A DNA stretch of 64,000 nt from JBGPGW01 sp046349515. GTDB lineage: Bacteria; Pseudomonadota; Alphaproteobacteria; CADEGL01. Below are positions 51,438-59,707 of this stretch, one piece after another. Both the position numbers and the translations under genes were made by a program. The DNA is taken from positions 542,170 to 606,169 of the forward strand of contig JAXMCE010000001.1 of the NCBI GenBank assembly GCA_046349515.1, written 5' to 3'. Each line of letters starts with the position of its first letter. The first letter of the stretch is position 1. Under the pieces are notes generated by a model. The model worked only from the letters and a program-made list of their open reading frames with translations. It had not been told where the DNA came from and did not search any database.

Positions 51438-52880
51438 CTAGATCCGCTCGACGGGCAGCGTGAGCGGCGCCACCTCTTCGGCTTGGCGCTTCGCGTGGTC
51501 GCGCTCGGGCACGCGGGCGAGCACGGATCGCTGCGCCTCCGAGACCTTGGCCGCGGCCTCGTTGTAGTCGAGCGTGCGGACCCGTCCGCCCTCGACCACC
51601 GCGCGCCCGTCGACGAAGACGTCGCTGACCGCGCGGTCGGCCGCTGTGTAGATGAAGCAGCGCAAGGGATCGTAGACCGGCTGCATCGACGGATCCTCGA
51701 GGTCGACCAGCACGATGTCGGCCTTCATGCCGGGGGCGAGTGCGCCGATGTCGTCGCGCCCCAAGGCCTTCGCCGCGTTCACCGTCACCGCATCGAAGAT
51801 GTCGGCGGTCTTGAGCGCGAACATGTTCTCCGCCGCGACGCGGCCGAAGGTCGCCGCCGCGCGCATCTCCTCGACCAAATTGTGCGGGTGCGTGTCGGTG
51901 CCGATCGTCATGTTGACGCCGGCGTCCTTGTAGCTGCCGAAATTCTCGAGCGTGATGCCGTAGCGGCTGAAGACGACGGGGCAATGCGACACGGTCGAGC
52001 CATGCTCGGCCAGGAGCGCCACGTCCTTCCGCGTCGACCAATGGAGCCAGGAATGGTGGTCGAGGAAGATGCCGTGGCCGATGATGACGTCGGGCCCGAG
52101 AAGACCGTTCTCGGCGAGCCACTGCACCTGCGTCGTGCCGTAACGGCGCGTGACCTCGAGGAACTCCATCATGGCCTCGCCCGCATGGAGCTGATACGGG
52201 CGCTTTCGCCGCCGCGCTTCAGCCAGGCTGTCGCGGATGAGCTCGGCCGTGCAGGTATCGACCGCCATCGGTGCGACGAGACCGAGAAGGCGGCCGGAAT
52301 TGTGGCGCTCGGCCGAATCGATCACATCCATGGCTTCGCGGAAGGCGGCGGCGCCCTTGTCCTCCGACCAGAGATAGTCGAGGCGGTAGCCGTTCTCCGT
52401 GTGCCAGCGCGCCGATTGGTAGAGGGGCGCCACGTAGCCGCGGATGCCACTCTCCCCGATCGCCTCGACCCAGCCCGGATAGGGGTAGCACATGTCGACG
52501 ACGGTCGTGGTGCCGGAGAGAAGCATCTCGCAATAGGCGTAGCGCGAGTTCCAGTGCTTGTCGGCGGGCTCGGTGTAGAACAGGTTCCAGCCGTCGTAGA
52601 GCGCGCTCATGTAGAAGCGCGGATTGCCCAGCTCCTCGCGCACGCCCTTGAAGAGCGGCATGGTCGCGGTGTGCGTGTGCATGTTGATGAGGCCCGGCAG
52701 GACGAGACGCGCGCGGCCGTCGATCTCGCGGTCGACGGGCCCCGCGAAGCGCGCGCCGACGTGGACGATCCTGTCGCCGCGGAAGACGACATCGGCACCC
52801 CGGCGGTAGACATGGCGGCGGTGCTGAGGATCCCACGCCACGGTCCAGCCAGCGTTGCGAATGCAGATCGTCTTGTCCAT
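51438..52880 (-). CDS. Amidohydrolase family protein (TrzA/AtzB-like deaminase)
   Basis: A 480-residue metal-dependent hydrolase of the cytosine-deaminase-like branch. The metal ligands are seen in INMHTHTA (HxH), QLHAGE and GTDTHPHN (Asp). Typical also are LVLPGLINMHTHTA, SGTTTVVDM and the C-terminal GALAPGMKADIVLVDLEDP. Members deaminate or dechlorinate heterocycles such as methylthioadenosine, S-adenosylhomocysteine and triazines. Start 52880 has GGGAGGGAG just before it. The substrate is uncertain. Confidence 0.9.
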   Translation of the reverse strand: MDKTICIRNAGWTVAWDPQHRRHVYRRGADVVFRGDRIVHVGARFAGPVDREIDGRARLVLPGLINMHTHTATMPLFKGVREELGNPRFYMSALYDGWNLFYTEPADKHWNSRYAYCEMLLSGTTTVVDMCYPYPGWVEAIGESGIRGYVAPLYQSARWHTENGYRLDYLWSEDKGAAAFREAMDVIDSAERHNSGRLLGLVAPMAVDTCTAELIRDSLAEARRRKRPYQLHAGEAMMEFLEVTRRYGTTQVQWLAENGLLGPDVIIGHGIFLDHHSWLHWSTRKDVALLAEHGSTVSHCPVVFSRYGITLENFGSYKDAGVNMTIGTDTHPHNLVEEMRAAATFGRVAAENMFALKTADIFDAVTVNAAKALGRDDIGALAPGMKADIVLVDLEDPSMQPVYDPLRCFIYTAADRAVSDVFVDGRAVVEGGRVRTLDYNEAAAKVSEAQRSVLARVPERDHAKRQAEEVAPLTLPVERI

Positions 52881-53011
52881 GGCTCCCTCCCTCGCCCGCG
52901 ATCGAGCGTGCCGGAGGGGATGGGGAATCACAAGCACGCGCGCCGAGAGAGTCCGGCCCCCGCGGCCGGCGCGACCTTGCCTCGCTTCGGCCGTTCCTGC
53001 ATCTTGGCGCC

Positions 53012-53836
53012 GTGCCGAAACGCATATCCCATTCGAGAGCGCGCCCGCCGAGCGCGCGCCGCACCGCGCGGAGTCCGGCGCGTCGCAATGCCCTCGTGAC
53101 CGGCGCGGGCCGGCGCATCGGCCTTGCGATCGCCCGCGCGCTTGCCGCGGACGGCTGGGGCGTCGCGGTCCACTATCACGGCTCGGGCCAAGGTGCCGCG
53201 GCCCTCGTGCGGTCCATCACGCGCGCTGGCGGGCGGGCGATTGCGCTCAAGGCCGATCTCTCGCGCGAAAGCCATGCGCAGGCGCTCGTCGGGCGGGCGG
53301 CGGCAGCACTCGGCCCCCTCACCTGCCTCGTCAACAACGCGGCCGTCTTCGAAGACGACACCGTGGCCTCCGCCACGCGCGCGAGCTGGGATGCCCATAT
53401 CGAAATCAACCTCCGGGCGCCGCTCGTGCTCACGCAAGGCTTCGCGCGTCAATTGCCCCGCGGTCAGCACGGCAATGTCATCAACTTGCTCGACCAGCGG
53501 GTCTACAACCTGACGCCGCACTTCCTTTCCTACACGGTGAGCAAGATGGGCCTGTGGACCTTGACCCGGACGCTCGCGCTCGGCCTCGCGCCGCGCATCC
53601 GCGTGAACGCCGTCGGACCGGGCCCGGCGCTGCCAAGCCGCCGCCAGACGGCCGCGCAATTCGCGCGCCAGTGCGCGCGCATGCCGCTCCGGCGCGGCAC
53701 GACGCCCGAGGAGATCGCGGATGCCGTCCGCTTCATCCTCAACACACCGGCCATGACCGGCCAGATGATCGCGCTCGACGGCGGACAGCATCTCGGCTGG
53801 GCCCAGCCGGGCGAAAGCCTCCTTCCCGATGAGTGA
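53012..53836 (+). CDS. FolM-like pteridine reductase (SDR)
   Basis: A 274-residue SDR. The cofactor motif is TGAGRRIG with the Arg seen in pteridine reductases, and the catalytic YxxxK is YTVSK. The usual Ser is replaced by Asp in INLLDQRVYNLTPHFLSY, as in PTR1/FolM-type enzymes. FolM makes dihydromonapterin or tetrahydrofolate from the dihydro form. It is followed 18 bp later by folB, which strongly supports a pterin role. The start is GTG 53012 without a visible SD, and about 25 basic residues precede the Rossmann strand, so a later start is possible. Confidence 0.88.
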   Translation: MPKRISHSRARPPSARRTARSPARRNALVTGAGRRIGLAIARALAADGWGVAVHYHGSGQGAAALVRSITRAGGRAIALKADLSRESHAQALVGRAAAALGPLTCLVNNAAVFEDDTVASATRASWDAHIEINLRAPLVLTQGFARQLPRGQHGNVINLLDQRVYNLTPHFLSYTVSKMGLWTLTRTLALGLAPRIRVNAVGPGPALPSRRQTAAQFARQCARMPLRRGTTPEEIADAVRFILNTPAMTGQMIALDGGQHLGWAQPGESLLPDE

Positions 53837-53854
53837 GCGCGGCGCAGACGCACC

Positions 53855-54277
53855 ATGACCCAACCCAAGCTCCTCCGCCCCTCGCCGATCGCCGACGCGC
53901 GGGCAGGACTCCGCCACGTCTTCGTGCGCGACCTCCTGGTCTCCTGCCGCATCGGCGTCCATCGCCACGAGAAGCGCATCGACCAGCCCGTGCGGATCAA
54001 CCTCGACCTCGCGGTGAGCGAAGGAAGCCAGCCCTTGCGCGACCGGCTCGGCGACGTGCTCGACTACGAGGAGATCGTCGAGCGGGTGCGCCGGATCGCC
54101 GGCCGCGGCCACATCAATCTGCTCGAGACGCTTGCCGAGCGGATCGCCGGCGCGTGCCTCGAGGACGCGCGGGTGCGGAGCGCGCGCGTGCGCGTGGAGA
54201 AGCTCGACGTCTTCCCCGACGCGGCCAGTGTCGGCGTCGAGATCGAGCGTCATGCAGGTGGGCGAAAAGGCCCATAA
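53855..54277 (+). CDS. folB: Dihydroneopterin aldolase
   Basis: A 140-residue FolB-family protein catalysing cleavage of dihydroneopterin or its epimerisation in folate synthesis. Characteristic segments are IGVHRHEKRIDQPVRINLDL, DVLDYEEIVERVRRI, HINLLETLAERIA and VRVEKLDVFPDAASVGVEIE. The catalytic Lys is in VEKLDVFPDA. It lies 18 bp after the FolM-like gene. A short palindromic hairpin follows at 54301. Confidence 0.92.
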   Translation: MTQPKLLRPSPIADARAGLRHVFVRDLLVSCRIGVHRHEKRIDQPVRINLDLAVSEGSQPLRDRLGDVLDYEEIVERVRRIAGRGHINLLETLAERIAGACLEDARVRSARVRVEKLDVFPDAASVGVEIERHAGGRKGP

Positions 54278-54610
54278 CACGCCGTTTTTGCGATGCAGCG
54301 CGCTACCATGGTAGCGAGTTTTGCACAGGCGCCGGGCGGGCTCGATTTAGCGTTCGTGCACCCTGGATGAGGGGTGGCATCATGGCGCGGAGCGGTGGGA
54401 GGACAGGCCCTCCTCTTAGGATTATCATTTTTGGAACAGTACGTTGTCGAAAATGCCTAAATATTGTGCATTGGCGTGAAATCTTAGGAATGGCTTAACC
54501 GATGTGGACCGCTCTCTTGGTTTCACACAGAGTTATCCACAGATTTCGTGGATATTGCAGACCGATGACATTTAACTGCTTGTCTTCGTTACGAAAGAGA
54601 CCAAAGGCCC
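54278..54610. other. 333-bp AT-rich gap before uvrC with hairpin and DnaA box
   Basis: The gap between folB and uvrC. It begins GC-rich with a palindrome CGCTACCATGGTAGCG (54301-54316) followed by AGTTTT, a likely weak folB terminator. From about 54410 it becomes AT-rich and carries an AATGC-N11-GCATT inverted repeat (54452-54472) and a perfect DnaA box. The uvrC promoter is presumably in the last 150 bp. No coding frame looks real. Confidence 0.6.
54533..54541 (+). promoter_or_regulatory. Consensus DnaA box
   Basis: TTATCCACA, an exact match to the consensus DnaA-binding 9-mer, 70 bp before the uvrC ATG. A poorer match in the opposite orientation (CGTGGATAT) lies a few bases downstream. A single box may arise by chance or regulate uvrC. 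Confidence 0.5.
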
Positions 54611-56599
54611 ATGCCTAGGCGGTCGCCGCCCATAGAGCCGCCCCTGCCCGGCGAAATCGATGGCGACGCGCCAGGCGAGAGGGTGCTCGATGGTCCAGCC
54701 AGTTCGGCCGCGCCCGACCCCGTGGGGGTCGAGGTGATCCTCGGCCAGATCAAGACGTTGCCGGGCTCGCCGGGAGTCTACCGGATGCTGGATGGGCGCG
54801 GCGAAGCGCTCTATGTCGGCAAGGCGCGCAACCTCAAGAAACGGGTCACGAGCTACACGCATCTTCCGAAGCTCTCCCACCGCATCCAGCGCATGGTGCG
54901 CGAGACGGCGAGCCTCGAGGTCGTGACCACGCACACCGAGGTCGAGGCGCTCCTCCTCGAGAGCAATCTCATCAAGCGCTTGAAGCCGCGCTACAACGTC
55001 GTGCTCCGCGACGACAAGTCCTTCCCCTACATCCTGGTCACGGGAGACCACGAATGGGCGCGCATCATGAAGTTCCGCGGCGCGCGGACCGCGAAGGGCG
55101 ACTACTTCGGGCCGTTCGCATCGGCGGGCTCGGTCAACCGGACGCTCAACGCGCTCGAGCGCGTCTTCCTCCTCCGGTCGTGCTCGGACACGGTGTTCCA
55201 GACCCGGACGCGTCCCTGCCTTCTCTACCAGATCAAGCGGTGCTCGGCGCCCTGCGTCGGGCGCATCGCGCGCGAGGACTATGACGGGCTCGTCGATCAG
55301 GCACGGCGCTTCCTCTCGGGCCGGAGCCCCGACATCCAGCGCGACCTCGCGACACGCATGCAGCGCGCGAGCGATGCCATGGAGTTCGAAACGGCCGCGA
55401 CCTACCGGGACCGCATCCGCGCGCTCACCCAGATCCAGGCCCACCAGGGGATCAACGTGGTCGGGCTCAAGGATGCCGACGTCATCGCCGCCCATGCCGA
55501 AGGCGACCAGGTCTCGATCCAGGTCTTTTTTTTCCGCGCCGGCCACAACAACGGCAATCGCGCCTATTTCCCAAGGCACGATCGGTCGCTCGCGATCGAG
55601 GACGTGCTCGCGGCCTTCATCGGCCAGTTCTACGACAACAAGCCGCCTCCGCCGCTCGTGCTCCTGAGCCACGCGGTGCCGGACCAGTCTCTCATCGCCG
55701 AGGCGCTCACGCTTCGCGCGGAGCGGACGGTCCGCGTCCTCCATCCGGAGCGTGGCGACAAGCGCGCGGTCGTCGATCATGCGCTCATGAACGCACGCGA
55801 CGCGCTCGCCCGCCGGCTCGCCGAATCGGCCTCCCAGCGACAGCTTCTCGAAGGCGTCGCGGAGACCTTCGGCCTCGACGCGGTTCCCAATCGCATCGAG
55901 GTCTACGACAACAGCCACATCATGGGGAGCAACGCGACCGGCGCCATGATCGTCGCGGGGCCCGAAGGCCTCATGAAGAACGCGTACCGCAAGTTCACGA
56001 TCCGCTCCGCCGGCTCGGAAGCGCCGGAAGACGACGCCGCCGAGGACGGCCCGATCACGCCGGGCGACGATTACGGCATGATGCGGGAAGTGCTGACCCG
56101 GCGTTTCGCGCGCGCCCTCAAGGAGGATCCCGAGCGCGACCGGGGCCTGTGGCCCGATCTTGCCATCATCGATGGCGGCCTCGGCCAATTGAACGCCGCG
56201 CGCAAGGTGCTCGACGACCTCGGCGTCGACGACGTGGCCCTCGTCGCGATCGCCAAGGGCCCCGACCGCAACGCCGGCCGCGAACGATTCTTCGTGCCCG
56301 ACCGCCCGCCGATCGTCCTCGATTCGCGCAACCCTGTGCTCTACTTCCTTCAGCGCTTGAGGGACGAAGCGCATCGCTTCGCGATCGGCGCGCACCGCGC
56401 CAAGCGCGCGAAGAGCATGGACCGATCGGCCCTCGACGAAATTCCCGGAATCGGGGCCGAGCGGAAGCGGGCCCTTCTCCACCATTTCGGCTCGGTCCGC
56501 GGCGTGAGGCAGGCGGGCTTGAGCGACCTCGAAGCGGTTCAGGGCATCAACCGGACCGTCGCCAAAAAAATCTATGACCATTTTCATGACGAGGGTTAG
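54611..56599 (+). CDS. uvrC: Excinuclease ABC subunit C
   Basis: A 662-residue dual-incision nuclease of excision repair. The GIY-YIG N-terminal domain is GSPGVYRMLDGRGEALYVGKA (about 52-72 in pieces). Also seen are a Cys-rich region (CLLYQIKRCSAPCVGRI), a UVR motif (RASDAMEFETAATYRDRI), an RNase-H-like core with EVYDNSHIMG and IIDGGLGQLNAA, and tandem C-terminal HhH motifs (IPGIGAERKRALLHHFGS). An Ala/Pro-rich 40-residue N-terminal extension is not conserved. It is followed by pgsA. Confidence 0.97.
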   Translation: MPRRSPPIEPPLPGEIDGDAPGERVLDGPASSAAPDPVGVEVILGQIKTLPGSPGVYRMLDGRGEALYVGKARNLKKRVTSYTHLPKLSHRIQRMVRETASLEVVTTHTEVEALLLESNLIKRLKPRYNVVLRDDKSFPYILVTGDHEWARIMKFRGARTAKGDYFGPFASAGSVNRTLNALERVFLLRSCSDTVFQTRTRPCLLYQIKRCSAPCVGRIAREDYDGLVDQARRFLSGRSPDIQRDLATRMQRASDAMEFETAATYRDRIRALTQIQAHQGINVVGLKDADVIAAHAEGDQVSIQVFFFRAGHNNGNRAYFPRHDRSLAIEDVLAAFIGQFYDNKPPPPLVLLSHAVPDQSLIAEALTLRAERTVRVLHPERGDKRAVVDHALMNARDALARRLAESASQRQLLEGVAETFGLDAVPNRIEVYDNSHIMGSNATGAMIVAGPEGLMKNAYRKFTIRSAGSEAPEDDAAEDGPITPGDDYGMMREVLTRRFARALKEDPERDRGLWPDLAIIDGGLGQLNAARKVLDDLGVDDVALVAIAKGPDRNAGRERFFVPDRPPIVLDSRNPVLYFLQRLRDEAHRFAIGAHRAKRAKSMDRSALDEIPGIGAERKRALLHHFGSVRGVRQAGLSDLEAVQGINRTVAKKIYDHFHDEG

Positions 56600-56691
56600 T
56601 ATCGGGCCGTCTCCTCGCCATTGCAGCCGTGCCTAGCCGTCTCCGACGGCGGAGACCCACTTGAGATCGTGACCGGACCGACACGCGGGTG

Positions 56692-57291
56692 ATGATCAGC
56701 AATCTGCCCAACATCCTGACCGCATCGCGCATCGGGGCCATTCCCGTGATTGCGCTCCTGCTGTTCCTGCCCGAGCCGCTCGGGCCGTGGCTCGCGGCGC
56801 TGGCTTTCGTCCTGGCGGCCCTCACCGATTTTTTCGACGGCTACATCGCCCGCCGCCGCCAGCAGCAGTCGAGCCTCGGCGTCCTACTCGATCCGATCGC
56901 GGACAAGCTCCTCGTCGCAGCGGTCCTTTTCATGCTGGTCGCCTTCCACCACGTGACCGGTGCGACGATCGTGCCGGCCGCGATCATCCTCTGCCGCGAG
57001 ATCCTCGTCTCGGGCCTGCGGGAATTCCTTGCGGGCCTGCGCATCGACCTGCCGGTCAGTCGTCTCGCCAAATGGAAGACCGGCATTCAGATGATCGCCA
57101 TCATCGTTCTTCTTCTCGCGGGCACGACTCCCTCGGTCCTTGCCGCGATCGGCGCCATCGGCCTCTGGATCGCGGCCGCGCTCACGGTCATCACGGGCTA
57201 CGACTATTTCCGCCAGGGTCTCCGCCAGATCGCGGCGCGCGAAGCGACTCAGAGCCTCAGCAATCGCGCGCGCCCGAGCGGCGCCAGTTGA
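56692..57291 (+). CDS. pgsA: CDP-diacylglycerol-glycerol-3-phosphate 3-phosphatidyltransferase
   Basis: A 199-residue inner-membrane enzyme making phosphatidylglycerol phosphate. The CDP-alcohol phosphotransferase motif D-x2-DG-x2-AR-x8-G-x3-D-x3-D is present as LTDFFDGYIARR continuing to SLGVLLDPIADK. Several helices follow. A GTG precedes the ATG by one codon; the ATG (56692) is chosen. It sits 92 bp after uvrC and is the usual uvrC-pgsA neighbour pair of alphaproteobacteria. mobB follows after 88 bp. Confidence 0.95.
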   Translation: MISNLPNILTASRIGAIPVIALLLFLPEPLGPWLAALAFVLAALTDFFDGYIARRRQQQSSLGVLLDPIADKLLVAAVLFMLVAFHHVTGATIVPAAIILCREILVSGLREFLAGLRIDLPVSRLAKWKTGIQMIAIIVLLLAGTTPSVLAAIGAIGLWIAAALTVITGYDYFRQGLRQIAAREATQSLSNRARPSGAS

Positions 57292-57379
57292 TGCGGCCCG
57301 CGCGCGGACGACGCGAACTCCCCCTGAGGCCACGACGCGCTGCTCCCCCCGGCTCCGGCGCGGCAGCCTGCGCGCGATC

Positions 57380-57877
57380 ATGAAAATCTTCGGGCTTGCC
57401 GGATGGAGCGGCGCCGGAAAGACGACCCTCCTCGTCCGGCTCCTTCCGCTCTTCAACGCCCGTGGGCTCCGCGTCTCGACGGTGAAGCACGCGCACGAGC
57501 GGTTCGACATCGATCTTCCCGGCAAGGACAGCTACGAGCACCGCAAGGCCGGCGCCGCCGAAGTGCTGATCTCCTCGCGCCAGCGCTGGGCGCTGATCCA
57601 CGAGCATCGCGAGGCGCGCGAGCCCGAACTCGACCAGCTCCTGGCGCTTCTCGCGCCCGCGGACCTGGTCCTCGTCGAAGGCTTCAAGCGGCATGCGCAC
57701 GACAAGCTCGAAGTTCACCAGGCGGGCAAACCCTTCCTCTATCCCGACGATCCGCACATCGTGGCGATCGCGAGCGACGAGCCGCCGCCGGAGAGCGGCC
57801 GCCCCGTCTTCGCGCGGAGCGATGTCGAGGCCATCGCCCGATTCATCCTCGGCCGATGCGGGCTCGACGGGCGCTGA
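57380..57877 (+). CDS. mobB: Molybdopterin-guanine dinucleotide biosynthesis adapter MobB
   Basis: A 165-residue P-loop GTPase-like protein that helps load guanine nucleotide onto molybdopterin. Walker A is GWSGAGKTTL (8-17), with STVKHAHERFDID and LVLVEGFKRHAHDKLEVHQ typical of MobB. ATG 57380 is used; the frame runs upstream into pgsA without homology. moaD and moaE lie downstream after a 117-bp gap, which may hold a separate promoter (AATATTTTAGAG region). Confidence 0.92.
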   Translation: MKIFGLAGWSGAGKTTLLVRLLPLFNARGLRVSTVKHAHERFDIDLPGKDSYEHRKAGAAEVLISSRQRWALIHEHREAREPELDQLLALLAPADLVLVEGFKRHAHDKLEVHQAGKPFLYPDDPHIVAIASDEPPPESGRPVFARSDVEAIARFILGRCGLDGR

Positions 57878-57994
57878 ACGGGCCGGGCATCGTCCGAATT
57901 ATTCTGTGATTTCAATATTTTAGAGACTCGATGGGGGCTGGGACCGCATGGCCGGCCGCATGCTAGATTCGCCCTGGCCGAGCGAGGATCGTCG

Positions 57995-58246
57995 ATGAAG
58001 GTGCTCTATTTTGCATGGTTGAAAGCGCGAACCGGCTTTGCGGAGGAAGTCGTGTCGCCGCCGGGTGACGTCGCGACGGTCGGTTCGCTCATCGCCTGGC
58101 TCAAGGGACGCAGCCCCGGCCACGCCAAGGCCTTCGCCGAACTGAGCGTCGTCCGGGCCGCCGTCAATCAGGACTTCGCCGATCTCGACCATCCCGTGGG
58201 GCCGGGCGACGAGGTCGCCTTTTTCCCGCCGATGACGGGAGGGTGA
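57995..58246 (+). CDS. moaD: Molybdopterin synthase small subunit
   Basis: An 83-residue ubiquitin-fold sulfur carrier ending in the required Gly-Gly (PPMTGG), which is adenylated and thiocarboxylated to donate sulfur to precursor Z. Seen: MKVLYFAWLKARTG at the start and VNQDFADLDHPVGPGDEVAFFPP near the end. It is followed by moaE after 4 bp, so the two subunits of the synthase are made together. Confidence 0.96.
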   Translation: MKVLYFAWLKARTGFAEEVVSPPGDVATVGSLIAWLKGRSPGHAKAFAELSVVRAAVNQDFADLDHPVGPGDEVAFFPPMTGG

Positions 58247-58250
58247 AGAC

Positions 58251-58721
58251 ATGATTCGCGTGCAGCGGGACGATTTCGATCCGGGCGCCGAACTCGCAGC
58301 GCTCGTCGCGGGCCATCGCGACATCGGCGGCGTCGTGAGTTTCGTCGGGCTCGTGCGCGACATGGCCGAGGGCGCTCCGATCACGGCCATGACGCTCGAG
58401 CATTATCCCAAGATGACGGAGGCCAAGCTCGCCGAGATCGAGGTGGAAGCGCGACGGCGCTGGCCGCTCCAAGCGAGCCTGATCGTGCACCGCTACGGCC
58501 GGCTCGAGCCGGGCGATCGCATCGTCCTCGTCATCGCGGCCTCGGCACATCGACAGGCGGCCTTCGAGGCCGCGGCCTTTCTCGTGGACTGGCTCAAGAC
58601 GAAAGCGCCGTTCTGGAAGCTCGAGGAAACGCGGGACGGTGCCCATTGGGTGGAAGCCCGGACAACCGATGACGACGCGGCGAAGCGCTGGCAATCGACA
58701 CGCCCCGGCGCCGCGGAGTAA
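58251..58721 (+). CDS. moaE: Molybdopterin synthase catalytic subunit
   Basis: A 156-residue MoaE that inserts two sulfurs into precursor Z using MoaD. Seen: GGVVSFVGLVRDMAEGAPITAMTLEHYPKM in pieces, VHRYGRLEPGDRIVLVIAASAHRQAAF, and the C-terminal WLKTKAPFWKLEE with the catalytic Lys residues. The last 53 bp overlap the next gene in another frame, a longer overlap than usual. Confidence 0.96.
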   Translation: MIRVQRDDFDPGAELAALVAGHRDIGGVVSFVGLVRDMAEGAPITAMTLEHYPKMTEAKLAEIEVEARRRWPLQASLIVHRYGRLEPGDRIVLVIAASAHRQAAFEAAAFLVDWLKTKAPFWKLEETRDGAHWVEARTTDDDAAKRWQSTRPGAAE

Positions 58722-59685
58722 GCGCGCGCCCGCGGCCAAGCGGCGCACCCCGCCCACGCCGCCCGCCGCTCCGCCGCCGCCGCGACCGAGGCTCAACGCG
58801 GGCATCGCCGAACGGCTGCGCGAGGCCGCGATGCTGCTCGAGAGCCAGGGCGCCAACCGGTTTCGCGTTCGCGCCTACCGGCGCGCCGCCGACACGGTCG
58901 ACGGCCTGTCCGAAAGTGCGCGCGACATCCTGAAGCGTCAGGGCCTCGAGGGGTTGACGGGAATTCCCACGATCGGCGAGTCGATCGGCGCCGCCATCGC
59001 GACGATGGCGCGGACCGGGCGCTGGCCGATGCTCGAACGATTGCGCGGCGAGCTCGACGGCGAAGCGGTGTTCCGCGCGATCCCCGGCCTCGGGCCGGGC
59101 CTGGCCAAGCGCATCCATAACGAGCTCCACATCGACACGCTCGAGGCGCTCGAGACGGCGGCGCATGACGGCCGTCTCGATTCGATCAAGGGCCTCGGCC
59201 GGCGGCGCGTCGAGGCGCTCAAGGCCGTGCTGCACGACAAGCTGGGGCGTCTCTGGGCGCGGCCGTTCCCCGCCGCGGGCAACGCGATCAGGGAACCGCC
59301 GGTCGAGGCGATCCTCACCATCGACGCGCTCTACCGCGCCGAGGCGGCGGCCGGGCACCTCAAGACGATCGCGCCGCGGCGCTTCAATCCGGAAGGCAAG
59401 GCGTGGCTGCCGATTCTCCACGCCCAGCGCGGCGACTGGCACTACACGGTGCTCTACTCCAACACGGCGCGGGCGCACGAGCTCGGTCGCATCGGCGATT
59501 GGGTGGTCGTCTACTTCTATGACAGCGATCATCGCGAGGGGCAGCGCACGATCGTGACGGAGCCGCGCGGGCCCCTTCAGGGACGCCGCGTCGTGCGCGG
59601 GCGGGAGGCGGAATGCCGCGGCTTCTACGCCACGCGCCGGACGTCGACCGACGCCGAACCGTCGCCCTCGAAACCGGCGAGCTAG
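58669..59685 (+). CDS. HhH protein like the N-terminal part of family X DNA polymerase
   Basis: A 338-residue protein. The first 45 residues are basic and Pro-rich. A region like the 8-kDa lyase domain (LNAGIAERLREAAMLLESQGANRFRVRAYRRAADTV, in pieces) is followed by two HhH motifs (LTGIPTIGESIGAAI; FRAIPGLGPGLAKRIH) and a third (IKGLGRRRVEALK). There is no polymerase palm (no GGxxR...DxD). The C-terminal part has LPILHAQRGDWHYTVLYSNTARAHELG, which I do not recognise. ATG 58669 overlaps moaE by 53 bp. A DNA-binding or repair role is likely. Confidence 0.78.
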   Translation: MTTRRSAGNRHAPAPRSKRAPAAKRRTPPTPPAAPPPPRPRLNAGIAERLREAAMLLESQGANRFRVRAYRRAADTVDGLSESARDILKRQGLEGLTGIPTIGESIGAAIATMARTGRWPMLERLRGELDGEAVFRAIPGLGPGLAKRIHNELHIDTLEALETAAHDGRLDSIKGLGRRRVEALKAVLHDKLGRLWARPFPAAGNAIREPPVEAILTIDALYRAEAAAGHLKTIAPRRFNPEGKAWLPILHAQRGDWHYTVLYSNTARAHELGRIGDWVVVYFYDSDHREGQRTIVTEPRGPLQGRRVVRGREAECRGFYATRRTSTDAEPSPSKPAS

Positions 59686-59707
59686 CCGCCGTCCGTCGGC
59701 CGCGCGG

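Noticed and set aside
54410..54610. Chromosomal origin of replication
   Set aside because: Only one perfect DnaA box and no origin-linked genes; kept only as a possible DnaA site.
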